Shown here piece by piece: positions 53,549-61,566 of a stretch of DNA of 64,000 nucleotides. Under the pieces are notes generated by a model. It searched no databases. It was given only the letters and a program-made list of their open reading frames with translations, and was not told the DNA's origin. Position 1 is the stretch's first letter; each line of letters begins with the position of its first letter. The stretch covers positions 42,709 to 106,708 of the forward strand of contig AMYZ01000015.1 in assembly GCA_000335715.1 (NCBI GenBank). Direction: 5' to 3'. The DNA is from a beta proteobacterium L13. GTDB taxonomy: Bacteria > Pseudomonadota > Gammaproteobacteria > Burkholderiales > Chromobacteriaceae. The position numbers and the translations under genes are program-made.

Positions 53549-55747
53549 TCAGGTACCGATGCGGCCGCCGTCGTTCTTGGTAATCATCACCGTGGCCGAG
53601 CGCGGGCGCTTACCAGCACCGTAGCCGCTATTGGACGGCCACTGGCTGACATACTTGCTCGGGTCGCCCAGGTCGCCCACCGCCGTGCCTTCGCCCGGGT
53701 GCTGGATGTTGACAAACATCACCTTGCCATCCGGCGTTTCTGCCACGCCGGTAACCTCGCAGCCTTTCGGGCCAACCAGGAAGCGCTTGAGCGTATCGCT
53801 GGTAGGCTTCTTGCCGACATAGGTGTCCACCAGCACGCTGCCGTTGGCGACCGACACCTTGCCACCGTCACCTACGCGGCCTGGCAGCGCGGCCAGCATC
53901 TGGTCGTTGGTCATGTCGGTGTAGTTGCCATCATCGGTCTGGATCCAGCAAATACCGGTGCTTTCGGCAAACTGCAGGCCATCCGGGCTGGAGAAGTCGT
54001 TAACGTCGGTCAGGCCGGACAGGTTGATGCTGGCGATGGCACCGGCTTCGGAGCCAAACAGATACACGTCCCACTTGAAGGTGGTGGCGTTGGCGTCGCC
54101 CTGCTCTGCCAGGCGCAGGATATGGCCGTTGACGTTACCCTTCTGCGTGCTGGTGCCGCCTTTGACGTCGGTGTAGCTGCGCGGGTTGGCTGCATCCACC
54201 ACCTTGCTGGCGTCGCTGCCGCTGGCAACGCGGCCACTGTTGTTGGTGAGCGTGAAGTAGATGTCGCCGGTGGCGGGATGGGTGGAGCTCCACTCCGGGC
54301 GGTCCATCTTGGTGGCGCCGGCAGCATCGGCGGCCAGGCGGGCGTTCACCAGAATGTCGGCCTGGTCGGCAAAGGCGTAGGTGCTGTAGCCGGCGATGAG
54401 CGGGTTGGCCATCGACAGCTCCAGCCAGGTGCCGGTGCCGTCGGCGTTGAACTTGGCCACGTACAGCTTGCCCTTGTCCAGGTACTTGTCGCCGGTAGCC
54501 ATCGGGTCGGCTGGCTTGGCGTCGGCCGGGTCCCATACTGCGTCCGATACATACTTATAGATGTATTCGAACTGCGAGTCGTCGCCCATGTAGATCGCCA
54601 GCGGCTTGCCGGTTTTCAGCAGCGAGAACGCCGCGCCTTCGTGCGCAAAGCGGCCGGTGGTCGTGCGCTTCTTCACCACGCTATTGCGGTCGTAGGGGTT
54701 GATTTCGGTCATATACCCCTGACCGTTGATCTCGTTGCGGTAGTCGGCAGCGGCGCTAGCGCCGGTGGCGGTGATATCCCAGCGTACATAGCGGTCGTCG
54801 GTGCCGGCAGTTTCCCAGCCATAGCGGCTATTGACACCCGCCGCGCGGCCATAGCGTGTCAGCGCGGCGATTTCTTTGGCGCTGCGGGCGGCGGCGTCGC
54901 TACCGCGCTTGAAGTAGCCGGACCAGTTTTCTTCGCCAGTCAGCAGCGTGCCCCACGGGGTTTTGCCGGTGCCGCAGTTGTTCACCGTGCCGCGGGTGCG
55001 GGTGCCATCGGTCGAAAACTTGGTCACCAGCAGGCTGCTGCCACGGGCCGGGCCAGCCAGCTCGATGGTGGTTTCTGCGGTAACGCGGCGGTTGAACGGG
55101 CTGGTTTGCACGGTAGCAAAGCGGCCGTTGCTGCCTTTGGCCACCTCCACTACCGACACACCATGGCAGGCGATCTCGATATCCGCCTCGGCGGCCGGGC
55201 GTGGTAGCGCCGTCGGGCCGGCGGCAAACAAGGTCACCTGTTCGATGTACTCGTGGTTCATGGCCAGCAGGCCGCGGCTGGCGCCGGTCTGGTCGGCCTT
55301 GCCGGCGGCATTCAGGCCAAAGTACTGCATGCCGTCGTGGTGGTCGCCGGCGCGCTGGTCGTAGCCGGTGTCGGTGCCGTCATTCTTGAATGCGGCCACG
55401 CCGGCAAACAGCGGGTCGCCTTTGGCGTAAATCACGCTGGCGGTGTAGCCCTCTGGCACGATAAACGCATCGGCCAGGCTCTTGGCTACCGGCTTGAAGC
55501 CCAGCAGGGTTTCGGCAGGCGCCGCCGCAGCAGGCGCAGCGCTACTGCCGGACGAGCCGCCCAGACCCAGACAGCCGGTGAGCCCCATGCTGCCGAACAC
55601 GGCCGCGCCAGCCGAGCCCAGCATGAAGCCGCGGCGGCCAATGCGTGCCGCCAGAATGTCGTGCATGGTGGGGTTGTTTGACGTGTTGTTACCGATATCG
55701 TCCGGGTCTGCGCCGTTGGCCAGCGGGGTGAAGTTGTTTTTGCTCAT
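53549..55747 (-). CDS. phoX: PhoX-family alkaline phosphatase
   Basis: A 732-residue DUF839/PhoX protein, a calcium-iron phosphatase that releases phosphate from esters in the periplasm. The N-terminus has a twin-arginine signal (RIGRRGFMLGSAGAAVFGS) followed by a lipobox-like GLTGCLG. Conserved segments are GLLAMNHEYIE, TWGTLLTGEENW-like (here PWGTLLTGEENWSGYF) and LQFAESTGICWIQTDDG with PDGKVMFVNIQHPGEG at the end. It sits alone between bamD and rluD. No convincing Pho box was found on its own strand. Confidence 0.93.
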   Translation of the reverse strand: MSKNNFTPLANGADPDDIGNNTSNNPTMHDILAARIGRRGFMLGSAGAAVFGSMGLTGCLGLGGSSGSSAAPAAAAPAETLLGFKPVAKSLADAFIVPEGYTASVIYAKGDPLFAGVAAFKNDGTDTGYDQRAGDHHDGMQYFGLNAAGKADQTGASRGLLAMNHEYIEQVTLFAAGPTALPRPAAEADIEIACHGVSVVEVAKGSNGRFATVQTSPFNRRVTAETTIELAGPARGSSLLVTKFSTDGTRTRGTVNNCGTGKTPWGTLLTGEENWSGYFKRGSDAAARSAKEIAALTRYGRAAGVNSRYGWETAGTDDRYVRWDITATGASAAADYRNEINGQGYMTEINPYDRNSVVKKRTTTGRFAHEGAAFSLLKTGKPLAIYMGDDSQFEYIYKYVSDAVWDPADAKPADPMATGDKYLDKGKLYVAKFNADGTGTWLELSMANPLIAGYSTYAFADQADILVNARLAADAAGATKMDRPEWSSTHPATGDIYFTLTNNSGRVASGSDASKVVDAANPRSYTDVKGGTSTQKGNVNGHILRLAEQGDANATTFKWDVYLFGSEAGAIASINLSGLTDVNDFSSPDGLQFAESTGICWIQTDDGNYTDMTNDQMLAALPGRVGDGGKVSVANGSVLVDTYVGKKPTSDTLKRFLVGPKGCEVTGVAETPDGKVMFVNIQHPGEGTAVGDLGDPSKYVSQWPSNSGYGAGKRPRSATVMITKNDGGRIGT

Positions 55748-55927
55748 GGCACTTTACAAGTAGATGGTGGGTTGGTTTAGAACAGCCGTTTGATAGTACG
55801 GCCCGACGATTACCCCGCCATGAAGCGCCCATTGCATGCCAGTTACCTGTCATCTGGCCGCCACGCCAACAGGACAAGCGGCCCAGACTGCTTTAAAATC
55901 GCCCGATTTACCTCACGCCACAAAGCC

Positions 55928-57058
55928 ATGAACGAACAAGACATTCTCGCCGACGAACTGCTGGACGACGATATTGCGGACAGCGAAGGGGAAAGCGGCG
56001 CCGGCGGCGAGGCGCAGCAACTTTCCGTACCTTACGAATTTTCCGGCGATCGCCTGGATGCGGCGCTCACCAAACTGCTGCCCGAGTATTCGCGCAGCCG
56101 CATGACCCAATGGATCAAAGACGGCAAAGTACTGCTGGACGGCAAGCACATGCCCGGCAAGACCAAGCTGCTGGGCGGCGAAACCATCACTGTGGAAGTG
56201 ATCCCGCAGCCCGAAGCGCTGGCCTACACCGCCGAGCCGGTAGACTTCCCCGTGGTGTACGAAGACGAACACATCATGGTGGTGAACAAACCAGCCGGCC
56301 TGGTGGTACACCCTGCCTCCGGCAACTGGACCGGCACCCTGCTGAACGGCCTGCTGCACCGCAACCCCGAGCTCACCCACATCCCGCGCGCCGGTATCGT
56401 GCACCGACTGGACAAAGACACCTCCGGCCTGATGGTGGTGGCCAAAACCCTGCTGGCACAAACCGACCTGGTACAGCAGCTGCAGGCGCGTACCGTCAAG
56501 CGCATCTACCGCTGCGTAGCCACCGGCGTGGTGCCCTACGACGGCAAGATCGAAACCCTGATCGGCCGCGACCCGCACAACCGCCTGAAAATGGCCGTAC
56601 TGCGCTTTGGCGGCAAGCCGGCCATTACCCATCTGCGCGTGCTGGAACGCTACGAAGACTTCAGCTACGTAGAGTGCAAGCTGGAAACCGGCCGTACCCA
56701 CCAGATCCGTGTGCACATGCGCGAAGCCAAGCACCCGCTGGCTGGCGACGCCACCTACGGCAACCCGCGCCACCACGGTAGCGAAGCCGCCGACGCCGCC
56801 GTCAAGGCCCTGGCACGCCAGGCGCTGCACGCCTACTCGCTGGCGCTGGTGCACCCGGCCACCGGCAAGGAAATGGGCTGGAAAGCGCCACTGCCGGACG
56901 ATATGAAGCAGCTGCTGGCTCTGCTGCGCGCCGAACGCGACGAGAAATTTGCCGCCGCCAATGCCAAAGCCGCCGCCAAGGCCGAAGCGCTGGACGAAGA
57001 CGACGACGATGACTGGGACGACGACAACTACGACGTCGAAGTGCACTATGTTCGCTAA
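55928..57058 (+). CDS. rluD: 23S rRNA pseudouridine synthase RluD
   Basis: A 376-residue RluD/SfhB enzyme modifying U1911, U1915 and U1917 of 23S rRNA. An S4 RNA-binding domain (about 35-95, RLDAALTKLLPEYSRSRMTQWIKDG) precedes the catalytic domain with the essential Asp in GIVHRLDKDTSGLMVVAK. The C-terminus ends in a very acidic tail with DEDDDDDWDDDN. I use the ATG at 55928 (MNEQDIL). It overlaps the pgeF start by about 11 bases. Confidence 0.96.
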   Translation: MNEQDILADELLDDDIADSEGESGAGGEAQQLSVPYEFSGDRLDAALTKLLPEYSRSRMTQWIKDGKVLLDGKHMPGKTKLLGGETITVEVIPQPEALAYTAEPVDFPVVYEDEHIMVVNKPAGLVVHPASGNWTGTLLNGLLHRNPELTHIPRAGIVHRLDKDTSGLMVVAKTLLAQTDLVQQLQARTVKRIYRCVATGVVPYDGKIETLIGRDPHNRLKMAVLRFGGKPAITHLRVLERYEDFSYVECKLETGRTHQIRVHMREAKHPLAGDATYGNPRHHGSEAADAAVKALARQALHAYSLALVHPATGKEMGWKAPLPDDMKQLLALLRAERDEKFAAANAKAAAKAEALDEDDDDDWDDDNYDVEVHYVR

Positions 57059-57812
57059 GCCCATGCACACGCCCGCAGCAGATACCGGCTGGTTCACGCC
57101 AGACTGGCCCGCTGCGGCCAACGTGGGCAGCCTGGTCACCACCCGCCACGGCGGCGTCAGCCCCGCGCCCTACGCCAGCCTGAACCTGGGCGACCACGTA
57201 GGCGACGATGCGGCCAACGTAGCGGCCAACCGCGCCTTGCTGCGCGCCGCCCTGCCTGCCGAGCCCGCCTGGCTGCAGCAGGTACACGGCATTGCCGTGG
57301 TGGACGCCGCCACGGTGGCGCCCGGTAGCGTACCGGTAGCGGACGCCAGCTTTAGCCGCACCCCTGGCGCGGTGTGCGCCGTGATGACCGCGGACTGCCT
57401 GCCCGTGCTGCTGGCCGACCGTGCCGGCACCGTGGTGGGCGCTGCCCACGCTGGCTGGCGCGGCCTGTGCGGTGGCGTGATCGAAGCCACGCTGGACGCC
57501 ATGCAAGTCGATGCGGCCAACGTCATGGCCTACCTGGGGCCAGCCATTGGCCCCGAGGCTTTCGAGGTTGGTGCCGAGGTGCGCGCTGCCTTCATGGCGC
57601 ACGACAGCCATGCCGCCACTGCATTCGAACCCATCGCCGACGGCAAATACCTGGCCGATATCTACCTGCTGGCGCGGCAAAGGTTGGCCGCAGCCGGCGT
57701 CAGCGCCGTTTACGGCGGCGACGCCTGCACGGTGATCGAGCGCGAACGCTTCTTTTCCTACCGGCGCGACCAGGTTACCGGCCGCATGGCCAGTTTGATC
57801 TGGCTCAGCTAG
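57048..57812 (+). CDS. pgeF: Purine nucleoside phosphorylase/polyphenol oxidase family protein (YfiH)
   Basis: A 254-residue YfiH/PgeF protein, proposed to edit peptidoglycan precursors and reported to act as a purine nucleoside phosphorylase. Zinc-site residues are visible in LQQVHGIAVV, TADCLPVLLAD and AAHAGWRGLCGGV, and the end FFSYRRDQVTGRMASLIWL is typical. The ATG at 57048 overlaps the rluD stop; the ATG at 57063 is an alternative. The rluD-pgeF pair is conserved from E. coli to Neisseriales. Confidence 0.94.
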   Translation: MFAKPMHTPAADTGWFTPDWPAAANVGSLVTTRHGGVSPAPYASLNLGDHVGDDAANVAANRALLRAALPAEPAWLQQVHGIAVVDAATVAPGSVPVADASFSRTPGAVCAVMTADCLPVLLADRAGTVVGAAHAGWRGLCGGVIEATLDAMQVDAANVMAYLGPAIGPEAFEVGAEVRAAFMAHDSHAATAFEPIADGKYLADIYLLARQRLAAAGVSAVYGGDACTVIERERFFSYRRDQVTGRMASLIWLS

Positions 57813-57828
57813 GCACAACATATAGTGT
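57813..57828. promoter_or_regulatory. NrdR-box-like palindrome after pgeF
   Basis: GCACAACATATAGTGT matches the NrdR-box consensus acaCwAtATaTwGtgt at 14 of 16 positions. It lies directly after the pgeF stop codon, about 246 bases upstream of the nearer of the two boxes of the nrdA promoter. Confidence 0.5.
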
Positions 57829-57830
57829 TC

Positions 57831-57855
57831 AAGGGCGGTGAAAACCGCCCTTTTT
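57831..57855 (+). terminator. Intrinsic terminator after pgeF
   Basis: Stem AAGGGCGGT / ACCGCCCTT with loop GAAA and a T run. The following 200 bases to the nrdA promoter contain further GC-rich hairpins such as GCCGCGC / GCGCGGC at 57984-58010 but no gene. Confidence 0.87.
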
Positions 57856-58058
57856 GCTTTTTTGCCGTCGCAACAGCGCAACACATGTCATAAAACGCCC
57901 GCTGTGGCAAAAGTGACGCAGCCGCAAACCCTTGTTGTAGCTAGCCCCGCCGCGCGCCCTGCGCGGGCTGCAAAAATAAGTTTGCCGCGCAAAGCCAGTA
58001 CTGGCGCGGCTTTCAGCTTTTTGCGGCAGCTGTCAAGACTTGTCCCGCACACACTTCA

Positions 58059-58105
58059 CCACTAGAATTTGCGTCGCTTTCCGGTCAAAACAGCATATAT
58101 TGTGT
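58059..58105 (+). promoter_or_regulatory. Tandem NrdR boxes at the nrdA promoter
   Basis: ACAGCATATATTGTGT (58090-58105) matches the NrdR consensus at 14 of 16 positions, and CCACTAGAATTTGCGT (58059-58074) at 11 of 16. Their starts are 31 bases apart, a spacing typical of NrdR pairs (three helical turns). The downstream box contains the -10-like TATATT, so binding would block transcription. NrdR should repress when dATP is high. Confidence 0.78.
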
Positions 58106-58139
58106 TTGTGCACAGCTGGCGCACAGCTTTTCAACAGAG

Positions 58140-58148
58140 TTGTCCACA
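58140..58148 (+). promoter_or_regulatory. DnaA box upstream of nrdA
   Basis: TTGTCCACA differs from the consensus TTATNCACA by one base. It lies 35 bases downstream of the second NrdR box. E. coli nrdAB is also controlled by DnaA. Confidence 0.5.
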
Positions 58149-58263
58149 GCCCGGCCGTCACCACCGCTGCGCGACCCCTTCCGCCCGCGTGCCGCATGTC
58201 AAAAAGACATGCCCGCCGCCGCCGGAAGCATCGAATAACCTACCCATCACGAGGGCAATGACA

Positions 58264-61131
58264 ATGCCACTGACCACCACCGACGCCAACACCGCCGCCG
58301 AACTGGGCCGCGCAGCCGCGCCGCAAGCCGACTACAGCCAGTACAAGACCATTCGCCGCAATGGCGCCGTGGTGGCCTTCGAGCCGGTAAAAATCTCTAT
58401 CGCCATGACCAAGACCTTCCTGGCGGTAATGGGCTCGCAAAGCGTGAACTCCGCCAGCATCCGCGACAAAGTGGCGCACCTTACCGAGGCCGTGGTCAGC
58501 TCCCTGATGCGTCGCAAACCGGAAGGCGGCGCCATCCACATCGAAGACATCCAGGACCAGGTAGAGCTGTCGCTGATGCGCGCCGGCGAGCACGACGTGG
58601 CCCGCGCCTACGTGCTGTACCGTGACCAGCGCTCGCAAGAACGCGCCGCCCGTGGCGAAGCCCTGCACCAGATCCAGATCAACGTGATCCGCAAGGATGG
58701 CCGCAAGCTGCCTCTGGATATCGCCCGCCTGCGCGCCACCATCGAATCCGCCTGCCAGGGCCTGGCCGCCACCGACGTGGACGCCATCCTGTCCGAAACG
58801 CTGAAGAACATCTACGACGGCGTACCGGAAGAAGAAGTCAACAAATCGTCTATCCTGGCCGCCCGCGCCCTGATCGAACAAGACCCGGCCTACGACTACG
58901 TGACCGCACGCCTGCTGCTGGGCAATATCCGCCTGGAAATCCTGGGCGAAGCCATCAGCCAGGAAGAAATGGGCCAGCACTACCCGCTGTACTTCCCTAG
59001 CTACGTGAAAAAAGGCATTGCCGCCGAGCTGCTGGACGAAAAGCTGGGCGAATACGACCTGAAAAAACTGGGCGCCGCGCTGAAACCGGAACGCGACCTG
59101 CAGTTTGGCTACCTGGGCCTGCAAACCCTGTACGACCGCTACTTCCTGCACATCGACGACACCCGCATCGAAATGCCGCAGGCTTTCTACATGCGTGTGG
59201 CCATGGGCCTGGCGCTGAACGAAGTGAACCGCGAAGAAAGCGCCATCGCCTTCTACAACGTGCTGTCCAGCTTCGACTTCATGTCGTCCACCCCTACCCT
59301 GTTCAACGCCGGTACCCGTCGTAGCCAGCTGTCCAGCTGCTACCTGACCACCATCGCCGACGACCTGGACGGCATCTACGAAGGCATCAAGGAAAACGCC
59401 CTGCTGTCCAAGTTTGCCGGCGGCCTGGGTAACGACTGGACGCCAGTACGCGCCATGGGCAGCCACATCAAGGGCACCAACGGCAAATCGCAAGGCGTGG
59501 TGCCGTTCCTGAAAGTAGTCAACGACACCGCCGTCGCCGTAAACCAGGGTGGCAAGCGCAAAGGCGCCGTGTGTGCCTACCTGGAAACCTGGCACGCCGA
59601 CATCGAAGAATTCCTGGAGCTGCGCAAGAACACCGGCGACGACCGCCGCCGCACCCACGACATGAACACCGCCAACTGGATCCCCGACCTGTTCATGAAG
59701 CGCGTGATGGAAGGTGGCGAGTGGAGCCTGTTCTCGCCTAGCGAAACGCCAGACCTGCACGACATCTACGGCCAGGCCTTCGAAAAAGCCTACACCGCCT
59801 ACGAGCAAAAAGGCCGCAACGGCGAGCTGCGCGTATTCAAGCAGATCCCGGCGCTGAGCCTGTGGCGCAAAATGCTGACCATGCTGTTCGAAACCGGCCA
59901 CCCCTGGGTTACCTTCAAAGACCCGTGCAACATCCGTAGCCCGCAGCAGCACATGGGCGTGGTACACAGCAGCAACCTGTGCACCGAGATCACCCTGAAC
60001 ACCAACGACGACGAAATCGCCGTGTGCAACCTGGGCTCCGTGAACCTGGCGCGCCACCTGAAACAAGGCGCCAACGGCCCCGAGCTGGACACCGAGAAGC
60101 TGCAACGCACCGTACGCGTGGCCCTGCGCATGCTGGACAACGTCATCGACATCAACTTCTACCCGGTGAAAAAAGCACGCAACTCCAACCTGAAGCACCG
60201 CCCGGTAGGCATGGGCATCATGGGCTTCCAGGACTGCCTGCACCAGATGCGCGTACCGTACGCCAGCGACACCGCCGTAGAGTTTGCCGACATCTCCATG
60301 GAAGCCGTGGCCTACTACGCCTACATGGCCAGCACCGAGCTGGCCGAAGAGCGCGGCCGCTACCCATCGTACAAAGGCAGCCTGTGGGACCGTGGCATCC
60401 TGCCGCACGACAGCATCAACCTGCTGGCGGCCGAACGCGGCGGCTACCTGGAAATGGACCGCAGCGAACGCATGGACTGGAGCAGCCTGCGCAAGCGCAT
60501 CGCCGAACACGGCATGCGTAACTCCAACGTGCTGGCCATTGCCCCTACCGCCACCATCGCCAACATCATTGGTGTGTCTGCCTCCATCGAGCCGACCTAC
60601 CAGAACCTGTTCGTGAAATCCAACCTGTCCGGCGAATTCACCGTCACCAACGAATACCTGGTGCGCGACCTGAAAAAACTGGGCCTGTGGGACGAAGTAA
60701 TGGTCGCCGACCTGAAATACTTCGACGGTAGCCTGGGCCGCATCGACCGCGTACCGGCCGAGCTCAAAGCCATCTACGCCACCGCGTTCGAAGTAGACCC
60801 AAGCTGGCTGGTAGAAGCCGCCAGCCGCCGCCAGAAATGGATCGACCAGGCACAATCGCTGAACCTGTACATGGCCGGCGCATCGGGCAAGAAACTGGAC
60901 GAGCTGTACAAGCTGGCCTGGGTAAAAGGCCTGAAAACCACCTACTACCTGCGCACCCTGGGCGCCAGCTCGGCCGAGAAATCCACCGGCCGTGGCGGCG
61001 AACTGAACGCCGTACCGGTAGCAGGCGGCGCAGCCGCAGCCCCCGCCCCGGCAGCCGTGGTAGACACCACCCCGGCCACCGATGCCAAGTTCTGCAGCAT
61101 CGACAACCCGGACTGCGAAAGCTGCCAGTAA
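58264..61131 (+). CDS. nrdA: Class Ia ribonucleotide reductase, alpha subunit
   Basis: A 955-residue catalytic subunit that reduces ribonucleoside diphosphates to deoxy forms. Two ATP-cone-like regulatory domains occur in tandem: RRNGAVVAFEPVKI (about 30-110) and a second starting VIRKDGRKLPLDIARLRATI (about 140-225). The catalytic barrel contains NAGTRRSQLSSCYL, GGLGNDWTPVRA and NLCTEITLNT. The C-terminal tail ends with the thiol pair CESCQ. The ATG at 58264 is placed 8 bases after GAGGG; a nearby ATG at 58258 has too short a spacing. Duplicated ATP-cones also occur in Pseudomonas aeruginosa NrdA. Confidence 0.96.
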   Translation: MPLTTTDANTAAELGRAAAPQADYSQYKTIRRNGAVVAFEPVKISIAMTKTFLAVMGSQSVNSASIRDKVAHLTEAVVSSLMRRKPEGGAIHIEDIQDQVELSLMRAGEHDVARAYVLYRDQRSQERAARGEALHQIQINVIRKDGRKLPLDIARLRATIESACQGLAATDVDAILSETLKNIYDGVPEEEVNKSSILAARALIEQDPAYDYVTARLLLGNIRLEILGEAISQEEMGQHYPLYFPSYVKKGIAAELLDEKLGEYDLKKLGAALKPERDLQFGYLGLQTLYDRYFLHIDDTRIEMPQAFYMRVAMGLALNEVNREESAIAFYNVLSSFDFMSSTPTLFNAGTRRSQLSSCYLTTIADDLDGIYEGIKENALLSKFAGGLGNDWTPVRAMGSHIKGTNGKSQGVVPFLKVVNDTAVAVNQGGKRKGAVCAYLETWHADIEEFLELRKNTGDDRRRTHDMNTANWIPDLFMKRVMEGGEWSLFSPSETPDLHDIYGQAFEKAYTAYEQKGRNGELRVFKQIPALSLWRKMLTMLFETGHPWVTFKDPCNIRSPQQHMGVVHSSNLCTEITLNTNDDEIAVCNLGSVNLARHLKQGANGPELDTEKLQRTVRVALRMLDNVIDINFYPVKKARNSNLKHRPVGMGIMGFQDCLHQMRVPYASDTAVEFADISMEAVAYYAYMASTELAEERGRYPSYKGSLWDRGILPHDSINLLAAERGGYLEMDRSERMDWSSLRKRIAEHGMRNSNVLAIAPTATIANIIGVSASIEPTYQNLFVKSNLSGEFTVTNEYLVRDLKKLGLWDEVMVADLKYFDGSLGRIDRVPAELKAIYATAFEVDPSWLVEAASRRQKWIDQAQSLNLYMAGASGKKLDELYKLAWVKGLKTTYYLRTLGASSAEKSTGRGGELNAVPVAGGAAAAPAPAAVVDTTPATDAKFCSIDNPDCESCQ

Positions 61132-61145
61132 GGCTTTAGAGGAGA

Positions 61146-61313
61146 ATGGATAAGTCCACTTGGGCGTTTGTGATTTTTTGTATAGTTCTTGTTGTTGCCA
61201 TCTATTTTGGCTATGGCGTTAAAGCCACTGGTGCTCTGGAGTTTAAAGAGCCTCGGACCAAGATCATTACAACCGCAAGTGCTTCAATCGAAGTAGTACC
61301 TCCAGCCAAGTAG
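61146..61313 (+). CDS. Small membrane protein in the nrd operon (55 aa)
   Basis: A 55-residue protein whose ATG has a strong ribosome-binding site (AGAGGAGA) and lies 14 bases after the nrdA stop codon. It has one N-terminal hydrophobic helix (WAFVIFCIVLVVAIYFGYGV) followed by a polar, Thr/Ser/Lys-rich tail (FKEPRTKIITTASASIEVV). The codon usage is more AT-rich than in nrdA, which suggests later acquisition. I do not recognise it. Confidence 0.7.
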   Translation: MDKSTWAFVIFCIVLVVAIYFGYGVKATGALEFKEPRTKIITTASASIEVVPPAK

Positions 61314-61322
61314 TAACTTGAT

Positions 61323-61348
61323 AAGGTTGGCCTAATTAGGCCAACCTT
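61323..61348 (+). terminator. Perfect 26-base palindrome with motif cores
   Basis: Left arm AAGGTTGGCCTAA and right arm TTAGGCCAACCTT are exact complements. It begins 10 bases after the small gene. Both arms use the GGTTGGCC core of the dispersed motif. It is followed by CTTTGCC rather than a long T run. Confidence 0.7.
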
Positions 61349-61415
61349 CTTTGCCCAGCGAGATTTACTTTGATACTTATCGATTTATACCCACTTTTTC
61401 TAAAAAAGCCCTTAG

Positions 61416-61442
61416 CCCGGATAAGGCGTAGCCGCATCTGGG
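61416..61442 (+). repeat. REP-like imperfect hairpin
   Basis: CCCGGAT / ATCTGGG (one G-U pair) around an inner GGC-GTA-GCC stem. The pattern resembles the REP/BIME hairpins (GGATAAGGCG...GCCGCATC) found between genes in many proteobacteria. Only one copy is seen in the window. Confidence 0.55.
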
Positions 61443-61463
61443 AAACAAGCAAAAACCAAGCAA

Positions 61464-61530
61464 CACCCAAGGTTGGCCGCATGCGGCCAACCCATCCTCA
61501 AGCCGGTTGCCCGCAGCCGGTTTCGGGATG
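61464..61530 (+). repeat. 67-bp direct repeat, copy 1
   Basis: Differs from copy 2 (62151-62217) at one base (61513). It contains the palindrome GGTTGGCCGCATGCGGCCAACC, an inverted pair of the dispersed motif. Next come two AGCCGGTT repeats that can pair as AAGCCGG/CCGGTTT. It lies upstream of the lipoprotein gene. Confidence 0.92.
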
Positions 61531-61566
61531 CCCGGCAGCCCGGCTGCCTGCCACACCGGAGAAACC

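Noticed and set aside
55847..55853. Pho-box half-site CTGTCAT between phoX and rluD
   Set aside because: It is on the strand opposite phoX transcription, and the second half-site four bases further on matches only 4 of 7 positions.
57838..58065. 75-codon frame starting with GTG after pgeF
   Set aside because: It begins inside the pgeF terminator hairpin and runs into the NrdR region; no support for translation.
58240..60855. Very long open frame on the strand opposite nrdA (about 870 codons)
   Set aside because: It mirrors nrdA codons of GC-rich DNA, lacks a ribosome-binding site and encodes a low-complexity, unrecognisable protein. Similar mirror frames lie opposite purL and the ligase gene.
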